A DNA stretch of 64,000 nucleotides, taken from positions 62,001 to 126,000 of the forward strand of contig CAMNHO010000001.1 of NCBI GenBank assembly GCA_946539765.1. Reading direction: 5' to 3'. A program made the translations under genes and the position numbers. This DNA comes from UBA4312 sp002394635. Its GTDB lineage: Bacteria; Bacillota_I; Bacilli_A; Erysipelotrichales; Erysipelotrichaceae. The number at the start of each line of letters is the position of its first letter. The stretch's first letter is position 1. Below are positions 44,478 to 52,812 of the stretch, piece by piece. Under the pieces are notes generated by a model. That model saw only the letters and a program-made list of their open reading frames with translations, did not search any database and had not been told where the DNA came from.

Positions 44478-44904
44478 ATTTTTTGTGGTCTCTTCAGACA
44501 TATTGCCGGATGTACTGGAAAAGGTCATCGAAGCAAGATCTTTACTGCAGTCCGGGAAAGTAAAACGAATCAGCGAAGCGGTCAAAAGAGTGGGTGTATC
44601 CCGTGGTACCTATTATAAATACAAGGATACGGTCTTTGCCTTCGACCAAGAGCAATCGCGGCGCAAGGCCATCATTACCATGATCATCAGCAGCGAGAAG
44701 GGATCCTTGGTGCAGCTTTTAAATGTGGTGGCAGAAAACCAGGGGAATATTCTGGCTATCAATCAAACCATACCGATCAACGGGGTGCATACCTTGTCAT
44801 TGACATTAGATATCACGGATATGGAACAAAGCATTGAGGCTTTTTTGTCCCAGTTAAACGATATGACAGTCATAGATAAAGTGAATCTGGTGGCCATCGA
44901 ATAA
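44470..44904 (+). CDS. UPF0735 HTH-ACT domain protein
   Basis: Protein of 144 aa. An N-terminal helical part with KVKRISEAVKRVGVSRGTYYKYKD looks like a small HTH, and the C-terminal half is an ACT domain (SLVQLLNVVAENQGNILAINQ). This fits a regulator that binds an amino acid, and its place after thrB suggests threonine or another aspartate-family amino acid. ATG 44461 is an in-frame alternative closer to AAAGGAG; 44470 gives the family-like N-terminus. Confidence 0.8.
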   Translation: MSKFFVVSSDILPDVLEKVIEARSLLQSGKVKRISEAVKRVGVSRGTYYKYKDTVFAFDQEQSRRKAIITMIISSEKGSLVQLLNVVAENQGNILAINQTIPINGVHTLSLTLDITDMEQSIEAFLSQLNDMTVIDKVNLVAIE

Positions 44905-45578
44905 TGAAAACAAAATTGTCGTTTGTGTTCGGCCTTGCCTTTACTGTGATGTGTCTGCTGGGTTCTGTACGGCTATGGGCGCTGAATGAACATTTTTATA
45001 TTCAAAAATACCAGCAGATGGATTTGGCTGCCTCCTTGCGTGTAGAATCCGGGGATCTGGAACACTGTATTACCGTTCTGATGGATTATCTTCACGATAA
45101 CAGAGATGATATTCATGTAAATATCACCCAGGATGGAACCGAAAGAGAAGCGTTTGATCAAAGGGAGACCATTCACATGGTGGATGTGAAAGCCCTGTAT
45201 CAAAATGCCATGAAAGTCTGGATCGGCAGCATTGTGCTGACGGTCGGTCTGGGTATTTATCTGTTTCGGCAGACGGATGGTCAAGTCTATGTAGCCAGAG
45301 GTATCATAGCGGCCGGCATCTGTTTTCTGTTTTTTATCACATGGATCGGTATCTGGATCGCAACGGACTTTACGGATTTCTGGACCCGTTTCCATCTGCT
45401 ATTCTTCGATAACGATTACTGGCTGTTAACTCCGGGTGTGGATTTTATGATCGACATGCTGCCCGAGCAAGTTTTTGAGGCCCTTGTGATTCGTATTGTC
45501 GTTACCTTGACAGCCCTTCTTGGCACAGCCAATATACTGGCCTTATTCACCTTAAAAAGGAGGAAAGCGCTTTTATGA
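44904..45578 (+). CDS. TIGR01906/DUF1461 integral membrane protein
   Basis: Membrane protein of 224 aa with about four hydrophobic segments and a long outer loop. The N-terminal hydrophobic stretch ends in RLWALNEHFYIQKY. The late FHLLFFDNDYWLLTPGVDFMIDMLPEQVF motif is diagnostic for TIGR01906 (DUF1461). Function unknown; YbbC/CroR-linked ideas are unproven. One-base overlap with the previous gene and four-base overlap with maf. Confidence 0.85.
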   Translation: MKTKLSFVFGLAFTVMCLLGSVRLWALNEHFYIQKYQQMDLAASLRVESGDLEHCITVLMDYLHDNRDDIHVNITQDGTEREAFDQRETIHMVDVKALYQNAMKVWIGSIVLTVGLGIYLFRQTDGQVYVARGIIAAGICFLFFITWIGIWIATDFTDFWTRFHLLFFDNDYWLLTPGVDFMIDMLPEQVFEALVIRIVVTLTALLGTANILALFTLKRRKALL

Positions 45579-46123
45579 AGATCGTCTTAGCATCCCAGTC
45601 ACCAAGAAGAAAACAACTGTTGGAAGAAGAGGGCATTGAGTGTATCATTCATCCCAGCAAGAGCCAGGAAATCTTTGATCCTTCGGTTTCCATCGATGAA
45701 GCTCTAAAAAAAGTAGCCTATCAGAAGGCTAAGGATGTTGCGGATCTCTATCCGGAATATGTGACCCTGGCCGCTGATACCATCGTTCTTTTCAATGGGC
45801 AAAGGCTGGGTAAGCCAAAGGATGCCAAACAGGCTTACAGCTTTCTTCAGGCGCTATCCGGCACATCTCACGAAGTCAAAACAGGGGTATGTTTTATGAA
45901 CGGGCAGAGGGTGCATACATTTGTAGATACAACGGAAGTGCACTTTCGTACATTGAGTTCGTTTGAAATAAAACAATATGTCAACAGTGGAAGATGTATG
46001 GACAAAGCCGGTGCTTATGGGATCCAGGAGTGTGATTTTGTCGAGTGGATCGATGGGTCATTGACAAATGTGATCGGACTGCCGATGGAAAGAGTTCGAT
46101 TATTTATGAAAAAGTACGCTTAA
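45575..46123 (+). CDS. maf: Maf-family nucleoside triphosphate pyrophosphatase
   Basis: Protein of 182 aa that hydrolyses non-canonical or excess nucleoside triphosphates (dTTP/UTP type) and is linked to septum control. The N-terminal LASQSPRRKQLLEEEGI is the Maf signature; the catalytic AADTIVLFNGQRLGKPKD lies near residue 69 and GAYGIQECDFVEWIDGS near residue 146. Overlaps the preceding gene by four bases. Confidence 0.93.
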   Translation: MKIVLASQSPRRKQLLEEEGIECIIHPSKSQEIFDPSVSIDEALKKVAYQKAKDVADLYPEYVTLAADTIVLFNGQRLGKPKDAKQAYSFLQALSGTSHEVKTGVCFMNGQRVHTFVDTTEVHFRTLSSFEIKQYVNSGRCMDKAGAYGIQECDFVEWIDGSLTNVIGLPMERVRLFMKKYA

Positions 46124-46182
46124 TTCTTTATTTTTCCAATCGACAGTGTTACAATCATTCATGCTAATAGGAGGAAAACAGA

Positions 46183-46461
46183 ATGATTTTAAATAAAAAA
46201 GAATTATCAACAAAATTAGCCGAAGAATATGGCTTAACAGGAAAAGAAGCAACGGCTTATGTACAGTTTGTATTTGATACAGTAGCTGAAACATTAAAAG
46301 ACAGTGGAACCGTAGATATCTATGGCTTCGGTAAATTCTCTATCGCGGAAAGAGCCGCTCGTACAGGAATCAACCCGCAGACAAAAGAAAAGATCGAAAT
46401 TGCGGCCAGCAAGAGCGTTAAGTTTAAAGCCAGCAAAGCTTTAAAAGATTCCATTCAGTAA
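46183..46461 (+). CDS. hup: HU-family DNA-binding protein
   Basis: Histone-like protein of 92 aa. NKKELSTKLAEEYGLT at the start, VDIYGFGKFSIAERAARTGINPQTKE and SKSVKFKASKALKD at the end match HU. The beta-arm motif RTGINPQT replaces the common R.GRNPQT. AGGAGG lies 9 bases before the ATG and a TACAAT -10 is further upstream. Single-gene transcript likely. Confidence 0.92.
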   Translation: MILNKKELSTKLAEEYGLTGKEATAYVQFVFDTVAETLKDSGTVDIYGFGKFSIAERAARTGINPQTKEKIEIAASKSVKFKASKALKDSIQ

Positions 46462-46702
46462 GAAATTGATTCAATTTGCTCCCTTTGTGAAAAACAGTGC
46501 ACAAGAAACACTGCAAATCATGAAGGGAGTTTTTATATACACCGAATAGAGAAGAAGCCTGTCGATCACGGTTTTTACAAGGATGGCAGACCTTCTCTTT
46601 TTTAATAAAAAAGTTATAGAAATTTAAGAACTATATGGAGAAAAGCCTAGTATTTTTTGCTATAATATTTTTAATGAATACAAGTATGAAAGGGGTATAA
46701 AA
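46462..46702 (+). terminator. Two successive structured terminator-like hairpins
   Basis: Stem 1: CTCCCTT (46479-46485) with AAGGGAG (46523-46529), enclosing an inner CAGTG/CACTG stem, then TTTTT. Stem 2: AGAGAAG (46548-46554) with CTTCTCT (46592-46598), then a T run. The first ends the HU transcript. The spacing and inner stem would also fit a small RNA. A TATAAT box for the next gene follows near 46660. Confidence 0.55.
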
Positions 46703-48301
46703 ATGAGTTTACCTATATACGTGGTTGGACACAAACATCCGGACACAGATGCAATCTGCTCAGCCTTAGCGTTGGCTGCCCTGAAACAAAGACTGGGTCA
46801 GGATGTCGTAGCCGGACGGATCGGAAAGGTGAATCCAGAAACATCATTTATCCTGAAGAAAGTGGGTGTGGAACCACCGGTATACCTTTCCAGTGCGAAA
46901 TGCACATTATCCGAGATCGATATTGATCCGGCCATTGTCGTCTATCATCAGGAAACAATCCGAGTAGCATGGGAATTCTGTGTGGACCATCATGTAAAGA
47001 CGCTGTATGTGGTCGATGATCTTGGAAACTATATAGGTGTAGTGACAATCGGAGAGATTTCCAGGGTTCAGATGCAGGATCTGAATATTACCAAAGATTT
47101 ATTGAAGGAGACACCATTGGATAATTTAATGGACGTTGTACATGGTGAATTTATTCATAAGGGAACATTGCCAAGAAGCGGCTATGTTCGTATCTTTGAT
47201 AAAAAAGCAATGGAAAGAGATCTGGAAGGCGTGATCATGGTCCTTCGTGATCATGAAGATGAAATGATCAAAAGCATGGGTCGTGGCTGTTCGGTCATCG
47301 TGATTGCTGAAAACTATACACCGAGCGACTATATTATCCAGATGGCCAAACAAATGGGGGTAACGATGATCCGTACACCGTATAATACGATGAAGATCAT
47401 CCAGATGATCTATCGTGCGATCCCGGTTGAACTGATCATGACGCCTAAAGACCAGGCTGTTTATTTCAACAGTACAGAGTATGTGGAAGACGTGGAAAAA
47501 GAAATGCTGAAAACACGGCACTCCAGTTATCCTGTTTTATCCTCCGGACGCTTAGTTGGTTCGGTTGCACGATATAATTTATTGAAATCCGAAAAGAAAC
47601 GTTTTATTTTGGTAGATCACAATGAAAAGAAACAGACCATCGATGATATTGAAGAAGGTGAGGTCGTTGAGATCGTTGACCACCATCGCATCGGTGATAT
47701 TGAAACCAGCAATCCGATCATGTTCAGAAACATGATCGTAGGAAGTACATGTACGATCGTGGAAATGATGTATCGGGAACGAGGACTGCGCATGTCGGAT
47801 GAAGTGGCACAATTAGTCGCTTATGGTGTGATCAGTGATACGATGAATTTCCATTCTCCGACGTGTACCCAGATCGACCTGGATATGCGGGATCGTTTGG
47901 AAAAAGAGTATGGGCTTGATCTGCAGGCTATGGCAACAGATCTCTTTGAAAACACGGCAACCATCAAGGGAAAAGACTTTAAGAGCTTATTGTATAACGA
48001 CACAAAGGAATATGCTCTTAACGGCAATCGTATCAATGTATCACAGGTGTTTACCTTTAACCTGAAGGATGTAGATGAGATCAAAGACGATTTCCTTGAA
48101 TTCATGAAACAAGAAAACAAGAAATATAACTATGATCTGATGGTTATTGCGTTTACCAATATTGAAGGCAACGGTTCTAAATTCCTGTATGTCGGAAAAC
48201 TTGCCAAGGATGTTGATAAAGCAGTTGAAAATTTTGAAAAGAACCAGTTCGTATCCAGAAAGAAACAGATCGTTCCGGGACTGGCACAGGCATTGTCCTA
48301 A
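46703..48301 (+). CDS. Manganese-dependent inorganic pyrophosphatase with CBS and DRTGG domains
   Basis: Family II pyrophosphatase of 532 aa. The DHH domain begins with VVGHKHPDTDAICSALALA. The insert that follows carries CBS domains and a DRTGG domain (residues about 70-310; PLDNLMDVVHGEFI, ELIMTPKDQAVYFN), and the enzyme resumes with VVEIVDHHRIGDIE and the DHHA2 end (RKKQIVPGL). In relatives, adenine nucleotides and diadenosine polyphosphates bound to CBS domains control activity. AAAGGGG precedes the ATG. Confidence 0.92.
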   Translation: MSLPIYVVGHKHPDTDAICSALALAALKQRLGQDVVAGRIGKVNPETSFILKKVGVEPPVYLSSAKCTLSEIDIDPAIVVYHQETIRVAWEFCVDHHVKTLYVVDDLGNYIGVVTIGEISRVQMQDLNITKDLLKETPLDNLMDVVHGEFIHKGTLPRSGYVRIFDKKAMERDLEGVIMVLRDHEDEMIKSMGRGCSVIVIAENYTPSDYIIQMAKQMGVTMIRTPYNTMKIIQMIYRAIPVELIMTPKDQAVYFNSTEYVEDVEKEMLKTRHSSYPVLSSGRLVGSVARYNLLKSEKKRFILVDHNEKKQTIDDIEEGEVVEIVDHHRIGDIETSNPIMFRNMIVGSTCTIVEMMYRERGLRMSDEVAQLVAYGVISDTMNFHSPTCTQIDLDMRDRLEKEYGLDLQAMATDLFENTATIKGKDFKSLLYNDTKEYALNGNRINVSQVFTFNLKDVDEIKDDFLEFMKQENKKYNYDLMVIAFTNIEGNGSKFLYVGKLAKDVDKAVENFEKNQFVSRKKQIVPGLAQALS

Positions 48302-49491
48302 TGAGTGTTGAACAAAAACTGCTCCATTTTGTTTCGATCGATACACAGTCCGATGAAAGCTCACAGACAATACCGAGTACCATGAAACAGAAGGATCTGG
48401 CCAAGGTATTGGAGAAGATATGTATCGAGATTGGTTTTGATGAGGTGTTTGTTTCAAACAGTGGAATAGTCTATGCGACGCTGTATGGACAAAACGACCT
48501 TCCATCCGTCGGCTTTTGTGCACATATGGATACTGCTACGGAGCTGACAGGGGCTAATGTACGGCCACGTCGGATAAAGGAATACGATGGCAAAACGATT
48601 CGCTTAAATGATCAGTACAGCATGTCACCGGAAGATTTTCCGGTTCTGAAAACCGTAATCGGTCACGATCTGATCGTAACGGATGGAAATACATTATTAG
48701 GCGGGGATGATAAGGCAGGCATTGCGATCATTCTGCAGGCAGTGCAGGAAGTGATCCGTGAAGGGCTTCCTCATGGAAATGTCGTTGTGGTCTTTACTGT
48801 AGATGAGGAGATTGGCCGGGGCACAGATCATTTTGAACTGGACCGGTTTCAAGTGGACCATGCATATACGGTAGATGGAAGCAGGATTGATAATGTGGAA
48901 TACGAAAATTTCAATGCTGCCAAAGCTGTCATCACCTTTACCGGGACTAGTATCCACCCGGGCGAAGGGAAAGGAAAACTGATCAATGCATCTTTAGCGG
49001 CGATGGATTATGCAAAAAGAGTGCCGAATGAAACCCCTTATAATACCGAAGGCCGCCAAGGATTTTATCATCTGGTGGAAATGAAAGGGTCGGTTGAGCA
49101 AGCCACATTGGTTTATTTGATCCGCGACCATCGTATGGATCGTTTTGAAAATCGCAAACAGATACTATCGGAGATCGTTGGACGTATGGATCCGATTTAT
49201 CGAAATACCGTTTCCATTCAAATACAGGATCAGTATTATAACATGGATCGGTTTTTTGAAGGGGATCCCGCCACGGTTGAAAGAGCCAAGGCTGCGATCC
49301 GCGCTGTTGGATACAAACCGGTTTCCATTCCAGTACGCGGAGGGACAGACGGTGCGATGCTCAGTGCCAAGGGGTGTTTTTGTCCGAATCTGGGCACCGG
49401 TACCTACCATCACCATGGACGTTATGAATTTGCGTCGATCCGGCAAATGGAACAAATGGTGCAGATCTTAAAACATATCATGATCATATAG
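48301..49491 (+). CDS. pepT: Peptidase T (aminotripeptidase)
   Basis: Zinc peptidase of 396 aa (M20 family) that frees the N-terminal residue of tripeptides. GFCAHMDTATELTG near residue 67 and LLGGDDKAGIAIIL near residue 139 hold the first metal ligands. FTVDEEIGRGTDHFEL contains the catalytic Glu and GTYHHHGRYEFASI the last His. One-base overlap with the pyrophosphatase gene (TAATG). Confidence 0.94.
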   Translation: MSVEQKLLHFVSIDTQSDESSQTIPSTMKQKDLAKVLEKICIEIGFDEVFVSNSGIVYATLYGQNDLPSVGFCAHMDTATELTGANVRPRRIKEYDGKTIRLNDQYSMSPEDFPVLKTVIGHDLIVTDGNTLLGGDDKAGIAIILQAVQEVIREGLPHGNVVVVFTVDEEIGRGTDHFELDRFQVDHAYTVDGSRIDNVEYENFNAAKAVITFTGTSIHPGEGKGKLINASLAAMDYAKRVPNETPYNTEGRQGFYHLVEMKGSVEQATLVYLIRDHRMDRFENRKQILSEIVGRMDPIYRNTVSIQIQDQYYNMDRFFEGDPATVERAKAAIRAVGYKPVSIPVRGGTDGAMLSAKGCFCPNLGTGTYHHHGRYEFASIRQMEQMVQILKHIMII

Positions 49492-49501
49492 AGGAGGAAT
49501 T

Positions 49502-50392
49502 ATGAAAAGAGTTTTTCAGCTTTTACTTAGCCTTGCGATGACATTGACAATGCTGAGCCCAACCGTATTTGCCAAGGACAATAGTTTAAAGGTCCGGCAA
49601 TACAAGCGGGAACAGGATGCCTTGTACACGACACTGACATTTCTGTATGTCGATGATACCATCTGGATGCAAATGGCAGAAAACATCATATATTATGATG
49701 ATCTGGATGTGTCATCGAAAGAGGAGGCACAGGAATTTTTGCAGGATGCACTGGGAGATACCATAGATGAGTACAATGCCCAGGAAGGCGTATATTACTA
49801 TCTGAACTATGAGGCAGATTGCGTCGTGGAAAACATCTCTGTAGATTATACAAAGGCGGATCTGAAGAAACTGGAGCTTGTGGAAGGTTTCGAGGACACG
49901 ACGGAAAAGATCTATGTCAGTATGGAAAAAACCGGAAAGTCCTTGGAAAAAGAGAACTATAAGCTGGATGGGGAATACGATGGAAGGATCTTCATCAACG
50001 ATGGAAAAGATGTGGAATCCGTATTAGCGTTCTATTGTGACGGAGACCGCGTTGCCGTGCAGACAGCAGAAAATACCATGTATTATGACGATCTAAATGT
50101 ATCCGATGCCCAGCAGGCTCAGAATCAATTTGGACCAACCTTTGATGAATATGCTGCCCAATACGAAGGTGTCAAGGGGGTTCACTATACCATTGTTTAC
50201 CAGGACGACAGTTTAGTAGAGGAAATCTCTGTCGATTACAACCAGGTGGACATGGATGATGTAAAGAATATTGAAGGATTTAATTTTAACGGTTCACAGG
50301 ATGCCGACTATATCAGTATGAAAAAGACATTAGAGACATTAGAATCCAGTGGTTACAGAGAGGTTCCGGATTTCTCTTTTGTACTAGAGTAA
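49502..50392 (+). CDS. Secreted protein with two DUF1307-like domains (copy A)
   Basis: Exported protein of 296 aa. A signal peptide ends at TVFA (residue 24). Two repeats follow (about 30-155 and 165-290), each with an FxYVDDTIWMQMAEN/FYCDGDRVAVQTAEN strand, YYDDL, a charged helix, VENISVDYT/VEEISVDYN and a final Met-Lys-Lys/Glu-Lys-Thr helix. The repeats match the single domain of the DUF1307 (YehR-like) lipoprotein at 51333, but this protein has no lipobox Cys, so it is probably soluble outside the cell. GGAGGAATT precedes the start. Function unknown. Confidence 0.75.
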   Translation: MKRVFQLLLSLAMTLTMLSPTVFAKDNSLKVRQYKREQDALYTTLTFLYVDDTIWMQMAENIIYYDDLDVSSKEEAQEFLQDALGDTIDEYNAQEGVYYYLNYEADCVVENISVDYTKADLKKLELVEGFEDTTEKIYVSMEKTGKSLEKENYKLDGEYDGRIFINDGKDVESVLAFYCDGDRVAVQTAENTMYYDDLNVSDAQQAQNQFGPTFDEYAAQYEGVKGVHYTIVYQDDSLVEEISVDYNQVDMDDVKNIEGFNFNGSQDADYISMKKTLETLESSGYREVPDFSFVLE

Positions 50393-50405
50393 ATAGGGAG
50401 TGCAA

Positions 50406-51287
50406 ATGAAAAGAGTTTTAAAGACGATCATCAGCCTGTTCATGGCTGTAATGATGATCAACCCGGCAGTATATGCCAAAGATGATGTAAAGATGCGTTC
50501 ATATACCAAAGAATCAGATAATGTGTATTCAACATTGGTTTTTATCTATGTTGGCGATGAAGTATGGATGCAGACAGCTGAAAATGTATTATATTATGAT
50601 GATTTCGATCTTTCCGGACCGGAGGATGCCAAAGAGCAGATCGGCAGCCAGCTGGAAAGTACGCAGGCACAGTACGATGCGATCGACGGAACTACGTATG
50701 AATTGATTTATGAAGATGATTACATGATGGAGCGTATTGCGGTCTATTATGATGAAGTAGATCTGAAGGATATGCAGGGAGTCGATGGCTTTGATTCCGA
50801 TGGTAACGTTGATGCGGATTTTGTCAGTATGGATAAAACCGATCAGATGCTGCAGGATGAAGGTTATGAAAAGGGTGAAGAATACACTGTACGTATCTTT
50901 ACCAGCCATGAAAATCATGTAGATTCTACATTGATGTTCTTCTGCGATGGAGACCGTGTGGTAATGCAGACAACGGAAAATGTGATCATGTATGATGATA
51001 TCGATGGTGTCAGCAATGCCCAGGAAGCTGAAGATGTCATTGGTCCGCAGATGGAAGATTATGCAGCACAATATGATGGCGTGGACGGAGTAGTCTATGC
51101 ACTGACTTATGAAGAAGACCGTGTTCTTGAAAGCATTGAAGTGAATTATGATGAGATCGATATGGAAGATGTACAGAATATCGAAGGCTTCAATTATGAG
51201 GGCAGCAAGGATGCTACTTATATCAGCATGAAAAAGACCTTATCAACGTTGAAAAGTCAGGGATATAAAGAATTTACGGATTTCTAA
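50406..51287 (+). CDS. Secreted protein with two DUF1307-like domains (copy B)
   Basis: Close paralogue of the previous gene, 293 aa, with a signal peptide ending at AVYA and two DUF1307-like repeats (FIYVGDEVWMQTAENVLYYDD and FFCDGDRVVMQTTENVIMYDD). ATG 50406 was chosen because AGGGAG lies five bases upstream; a GTG at 50400 is in frame but overlaps that site. Very acidic. Again no lipobox. Confidence 0.75.
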   Translation: MKRVLKTIISLFMAVMMINPAVYAKDDVKMRSYTKESDNVYSTLVFIYVGDEVWMQTAENVLYYDDFDLSGPEDAKEQIGSQLESTQAQYDAIDGTTYELIYEDDYMMERIAVYYDEVDLKDMQGVDGFDSDGNVDADFVSMDKTDQMLQDEGYEKGEEYTVRIFTSHENHVDSTLMFFCDGDRVVMQTTENVIMYDDIDGVSNAQEAEDVIGPQMEDYAAQYDGVDGVVYALTYEEDRVLESIEVNYDEIDMEDVQNIEGFNYEGSKDATYISMKKTLSTLKSQGYKEFTDF

Positions 51288-51332
51288 TCAACCTATGATA
51301 TACTATAAGTAATCATATAGGAGGTTTGAACT

Positions 51333-51806
51333 ATGAAAAGATTTATTCGCTTGCTGGCAGGATTATTTCTGGCATTGGCAATGGTAGCTTGTGGTGGAAA
51401 AGCAGAAACAACGACAAGAACTTTTACGCAGACTACTAATAATGTTGAATCGACATTGGTGTTCACATGTGATGGGGATAAAGTTGTTAAGCAGACTGCT
51501 AAAAATGTCATGAAATACGATGATTTTGGTCTAACAGACAAAGATGAAGCAAAGGAATTGATCGAACCACAATTAGAAGATTATGCGAAACAATACGAAG
51601 GTATTGATGGCGTTACATATGAACTGGATTTCCAGGATGACCGCGTGGTTGAAAACATTTCTGTTGACTATACCGTTGCCAGTCTAAGTGATCTGAAAGA
51701 CATTCAAGGCTTTACAATGGATGACAACGACGGCAAAGCAAACTTTGTGAGCATGGAGAAAACATTGGAAACTCTGGAAGCACAAGGTTACGAAGAGGTA
51801 AAATAA
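51333..51806 (+). CDS. DUF1307 (YehR-like) lipoprotein, single domain
   Basis: Lipoprotein of 157 aa. The signal peptide ends in LALAMVAC with the lipid-attached Cys near residue 21, followed by one DUF1307 domain (VESTLVFTCDGDKVVKQTAK, VENISVDYT, FVSMEKTLETLEAQGY). It is the simple form of the domain duplicated in the two genes upstream, and probably resembles the ancestor. AGGAGGTTTGAACT gives the start. YehR function is unknown. Confidence 0.88.
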   Translation: MKRFIRLLAGLFLALAMVACGGKAETTTRTFTQTTNNVESTLVFTCDGDKVVKQTAKNVMKYDDFGLTDKDEAKELIEPQLEDYAKQYEGIDGVTYELDFQDDRVVENISVDYTVASLSDLKDIQGFTMDDNDGKANFVSMEKTLETLEAQGYEEVK

Positions 51807-51816
51807 ACACAAAGAC

Positions 51817-51847
51817 AAAGAAGGATCGTCTGATCCTTCTTTTTTTA
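51817..51847. terminator. Bidirectional terminator
   Basis: Stem AAGAAGGATC/GATCCTTCTT with a GTCT loop and a T run on the plus strand. The minus-strand isomerase gene ends just inside it. Confidence 0.85.
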
Positions 51848-52663
51848 TTGGAGATGGAGAACGTCTCTGGCATACGCAACGCTTTGGGCTACGCAGTCCT
51901 GTTCGTATTGGATCGTTTGTTCGTGTGTTTCCTTGCGGTCGATATAAAGCTCCAGGAAGGCGTGGCCGTTAAAGCCGGCTTGATCCAGGATCTCCTTGAC
52001 TTTGTTGAAGTTGACCATTCCTTGTCCTAATGGAACCCCATAGATGATATCTCCTGAGGGATCGAGCTTGACGATATAATCCTTGATATGTACTTGTTTG
52101 GCATAAGGAGCCAAGGTAGAAACGACTTCTTCGGTCGGTGTAATAAAGCAGGTGGAATTGCACGTATCGATCACAGCTCCGAAATGCGGGTCGTTGACTC
52201 CTTCGATGATTGCCTTGACTTCCTGGATCGTGATGACCTTGGTATTTTCAATACCAATCTCTACACCATATGCATTTGCAATCTGCATCAGCTTTTTCAT
52301 CGTCTCTATACCATTTTGAACTTGTTTGTCAAGATTGGTTGTACGGTCCATATCCCAGCCGACCCGTAATATTTTGGCACCAAGCAGATGACAGATCTCC
52401 AGCATTCTTTTAAAATATTCTTGATCGACGCCACGGGCTCCGACCTCAACGTCTATTTTTTCTTTGTCCAGATGTTCTTTGATTTCCAGTATCTGTGCAT
52501 CGCTTAATGTGTGAAGCTCGATATTGTTGCATAAAAGTACAGCATGCAGCTTAAACCGAACGCACTGGTCGATCAATGCATGCACATCCATCGGATCCTT
52601 TGGTCGATAATAAGGGCGTCCTATGGCCCATCGATAAGCAAAAGATCCCATTCCCAGTTTCAT
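51845..52663 (-). CDS. Sugar phosphate isomerase/epimerase-like TIM-barrel protein
   Basis: Protein of 272 aa in the AP endonuclease family 2/xylose isomerase-like fold. Features are the early GSFAYRWAIG, CHLLGAKILRVGW near residue 94, the metal-binding GIENTKVIT with Glu and the VIDTCNSTCF and HIKDYI segments, and HAFLELYIDRKETH. These fit sugar isomerases or epimerases such as inosose or tagatose-type enzymes, but the substrate is unknown. GGAATCAT precedes the start. Confidence 0.75.
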   Translation of the reverse strand: MKLGMGSFAYRWAIGRPYYRPKDPMDVHALIDQCVRFKLHAVLLCNNIELHTLSDAQILEIKEHLDKEKIDVEVGARGVDQEYFKRMLEICHLLGAKILRVGWDMDRTTNLDKQVQNGIETMKKLMQIANAYGVEIGIENTKVITIQEVKAIIEGVNDPHFGAVIDTCNSTCFITPTEEVVSTLAPYAKQVHIKDYIVKLDPSGDIIYGVPLGQGMVNFNKVKEILDQAGFNGHAFLELYIDRKETHEQTIQYEQDCVAQSVAYARDVLHLQ

Positions 52664-52812
52664 TATGATTCCTCTTTTCTTTTTTCATTATATTAAAAAG
52701 GATGAGAATTTAACATATGAAAAATGAGTATTTGTATATCCTATTAAATTGATTCCACTATTTCTTTTTTTTATGGAATACTGTAAAATAACAAGTTGAA
52801 GTAGGTGAGAAT

